Shown: piece after piece, positions 10,761-12,391 of the stretch | Layout of the letters: each line of letters begins with the position of its first letter | Position numbering within the stretch: the stretch's first letter is position 1 | Origin: Treponema sp. | Lineage (GTDB): Bacteria > Spirochaetota > Spirochaetia > Treponematales > Breznakiellaceae | Assembly (NCBI GenBank): GCA_031284385.1 | Contig: JAISZZ010000031.1 | Location: 1 to 12,391 of the forward strand | Direction: 5' to 3' | Length of the DNA: 12,391 bases | Translations under genes and position numbers: made by a program | The notes under the pieces: generated by a model | Seen by the model: the letters and a program-made list of their open reading frames with translations, nothing else | What the model was told of the DNA's origin: nothing | The model's database searches: none

Positions 10761-12391
10761 ATGTTCAAAGAAGTTGATTTTACTAAAACGCCGGTAGCCG
10801 AGATATACGGCTCGAACAGCTTTTCAAACGCGCTGATGCGGGAGCGGCTGCCAAAAAATATTTTCAAAGAAATTTTGGCGGTTCAGGCCGGCGAGAAAGA
10901 ATTGACGCTGGAAGTAGCGGAAGTCGTAGCCGCTTCTATGCGGGACTGGGCTATAGCGAAAGGCGCGTCCCATTACACACATTGGTTTCAGCCGCTCACG
11001 GGAATCACCGCCGAAAAGCATGATTCATTCATAGCGCCGACAGGGGACGGCAGGGTAATCATGGAGTTTTCCGGTAAAGAGCTGATAAAAGGCGAGCCGG
11101 ATGCGTCCAGCTTTCCCTCCGGCGGACTGCGGGCAACATTTGAGGCTCGCGGGTATACCGCATGGGATGTAACCAGTCCCGCATTCTTAAAACAGGATAA
11201 AACGGGAACAACACTCTGCATACCGACGGCATTTATCAGCTATTACGGACACGCGCTGGACAAAAAGGTGCCGTTGCTGCGCTCGATGGACGCGCTCAAT
11301 AAACAGGCGATGCGCGTGTTGAATTCGATAGGCAACACGACAACCAAGCGGGTATTTACGACGGTTGGGCCGGAACAAGAATACTTTTTGGTAGACAAGG
11401 CTTTCTTTGACAAACGCCCCGACATACTTTTGACAGGACGCACCGTGTTTGGCAATGTGCCGGCTAAAGGTCAGGAGATGGAGGATCATTATTTTGGCGC
11501 GATAAAAGAGCGGGTCGCGGAATTCATGCGGGAGCTTAACTATGAACTTTGGAAACTCGGTATCGCGGCCAAAACCCAGCACAACGAAGTAGCGCCGAAT
11601 CAGTTCGAGATAGCCCCCGTTTACAGCAATACCACGAGCGCGGTTGACGCGAATCAGATTGTGATGGAGACGCTGCGAAGCGTGGCCCGCAGGCACGGCA
11701 TGGAGGCGCTGCTCCACGAAAAGCCCTATGCCGGCGTGAACGGATCGGGCAAACATAATAACTGGTCAATGAGTACGGATGACGGGGTAAACCTGTTTGA
11801 ACCCGGCGAGAATCCTCATTCAAACGCCCGCTTCCTGCTGTTCACCGCTGCCGTAGTTGAAGCCGTTGACCGTTATGCCCTGTTGCTGCGCTCATCGGTG
11901 GCTACATCCGGCAACGAACACCGGCTTGGCGCAAATGAAGCTCCGCCCGCCATTGTATCAATCTTTTTTGGCGGCCCGCTCACGGAGATTTTCGACAACA
12001 TCGCGGACGGTAAGAGCAGTCACCACACAGATTCAACCGGAAACATAAAATTGGGAGTTACCAGCCTGCCAAGCCTGCCGAAAGACGTGTCAGACCGGAA
12101 CAGGACAAGCCCCTTCGCGTTCACGGGAAACAAGTTTGAATTTCGCATGGTCGGCTCGTCCCAGTCCATAGCCACGCCCAACACATACCTCAACTTGGCT
12201 GTCGCGCAGGTTTTAAGCGAATTCGCGGACAAACTGGAAAAGGCGGCAAACAAAAACGAAGCGATTCAGAATCTGATAAAAGAATCGTACTCCAAACACC
12301 GCCGCGTGGTGTTCAACGGCAACGGCTATTCGGACGAGTGGGTGCGCGAGGCCGAGCGTCGCGGACTGCCCAACGTCATCTCAACGCCAGA
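10761..12391 (+). CDS. glnN: Glutamine synthetase type III (3' end beyond window)
   Basis: 543 codons are present and the frame is still open at the right edge; GSIII proteins are usually about 700 or more residues. The enzyme makes glutamine from glutamate, ammonia and ATP in the cytoplasm. The start [21 protein letters not shown] is followed by GSIII-specific features: [11 protein letters not shown] (71-81), [21 protein letters not shown] (102-122), [10 protein letters not shown] (201-210) with metal-binding glutamates, [13 protein letters not shown] (271-283), and [10 protein letters not shown] (327-336). Later come [15 protein letters not shown] and [16 protein letters not shown]. These distinguish it from GSI and GSII. 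Regulation by RpoN is indicated by the promoter about 50 bases upstream. No truncation or frameshift is seen in the part present. Confidence 0.96.
   Translation, partial: MFKEVDFTKTPVAEIYGSNSFSNALMRERLPKNIFKEILAVQAGEKELTLEVAEVVAASMRDWAIAKGASHYTHWFQPLTGITAEKHDSFIAPTGDGRVIMEFSGKELIKGEPDASSFPSGGLRATFEARGYTAWDVTSPAFLKQDKTGTTLCIPTAFISYYGHALDKKVPLLRSMDALNKQAMRVLNSIGNTTTKRVFTTVGPEQEYFLVDKAFFDKRPDILLTGRTVFGNVPAKGQEMEDHYFGAIKERVAEFMRELNYELWKLGIAAKTQHNEVAPNQFEIAPVYSNTTSAVDANQIVMETLRSVARRHGMEALLHEKPYAGVNGSGKHNNWSMSTDDGVNLFEPGENPHSNARFLLFTAAVVEAVDRYALLLRSSVATSGNEHRLGANEAPPAIVSIFFGGPLTEIFDNIADGKSSHHTDSTGNIKLGVTSLPSLPKDVSDRNRTSPFAFTGNKFEFRMVGSSQSIATPNTYLNLAVAQVLSEFADKLEKAANKNEAIQNLIKESYSKHRRVVFNGNGYSDEWVREAERRGLPNVISTP

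Noticed and set aside
10822..12253. Several minus-strand and other-frame open frames within glnN
   Set aside because: They are shadows of a long frame with clear glutamine synthetase III motifs throughout.

Overview
The window looks like chromosome of a spirochaete, probably a Treponema-like bacterium. This is an inference from gene content: membrane-anchored PilZ and PAS/HD-GYP proteins, a CHASE2/cyclase-like receptor, a type III glutamine synthetase behind a sigma-54 promoter, many TTG starts, and compact operons broken up by small palindromic repeats. No rRNA or other definitive marker is present, so the rank is uncertain. A gut (for example termite) treponeme would fit the sigma-54 and GSIII combination but is not proven.

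Layout. The left edge (1-96) may hold the start of a leftward gene behind a TTGACA/TATAAT promoter. Positions 97-472 are non-coding and rich in inverted repeats. A rightward operon follows: yggS (PLP homeostasis protein), a signal-peptide membrane protein of unknown function, and a RluA/RluD-family pseudouridine synthase. After a repeat element comes a large CHASE2 receptor whose C-terminal class III cyclase-like domain lacks key catalytic residues. The next genes point leftward. In transcription order they are: an unrecognised 272-aa protein, a membrane-anchored PilZ protein, a 455-bp repeat-packed gap, an 87-aa unknown protein, tsaE, tsaB and a PAS/HD-GYP protein. At the right end, rightward, a classic -24/-12 promoter precedes glnN (GSIII), which runs off the window.

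Functional themes. One theme is second-messenger signalling: HD-GYP as a probable c-di-GMP phosphodiesterase, PilZ as a possible c-di-GMP effector, and a degenerate cyclase receptor. Another is translation and RNA modification: TsaE/TsaB for t6A, and RluD-like pseudouridylation. The third is nitrogen assimilation by GSIII under sigma-54.

The most notable signal is a family of small non-autonomous palindromic elements (about 34-119 bp) with termini GA(G/C)TTGTTCAA...TTGAACAAGTC. One 118-bp copy sits inside tsaB, is flanked by a perfect 5-bp direct repeat (CAGTA), and adds exactly 41 sense codons without breaking the frame. It resembles the Rickettsia palindromic elements that insert into protein genes. 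Other copies lie just before the CHASE2 gene, in the gap between pilZ and the tsaE operon, and, as a minimal hairpin, exactly at the pilZ stop codon.
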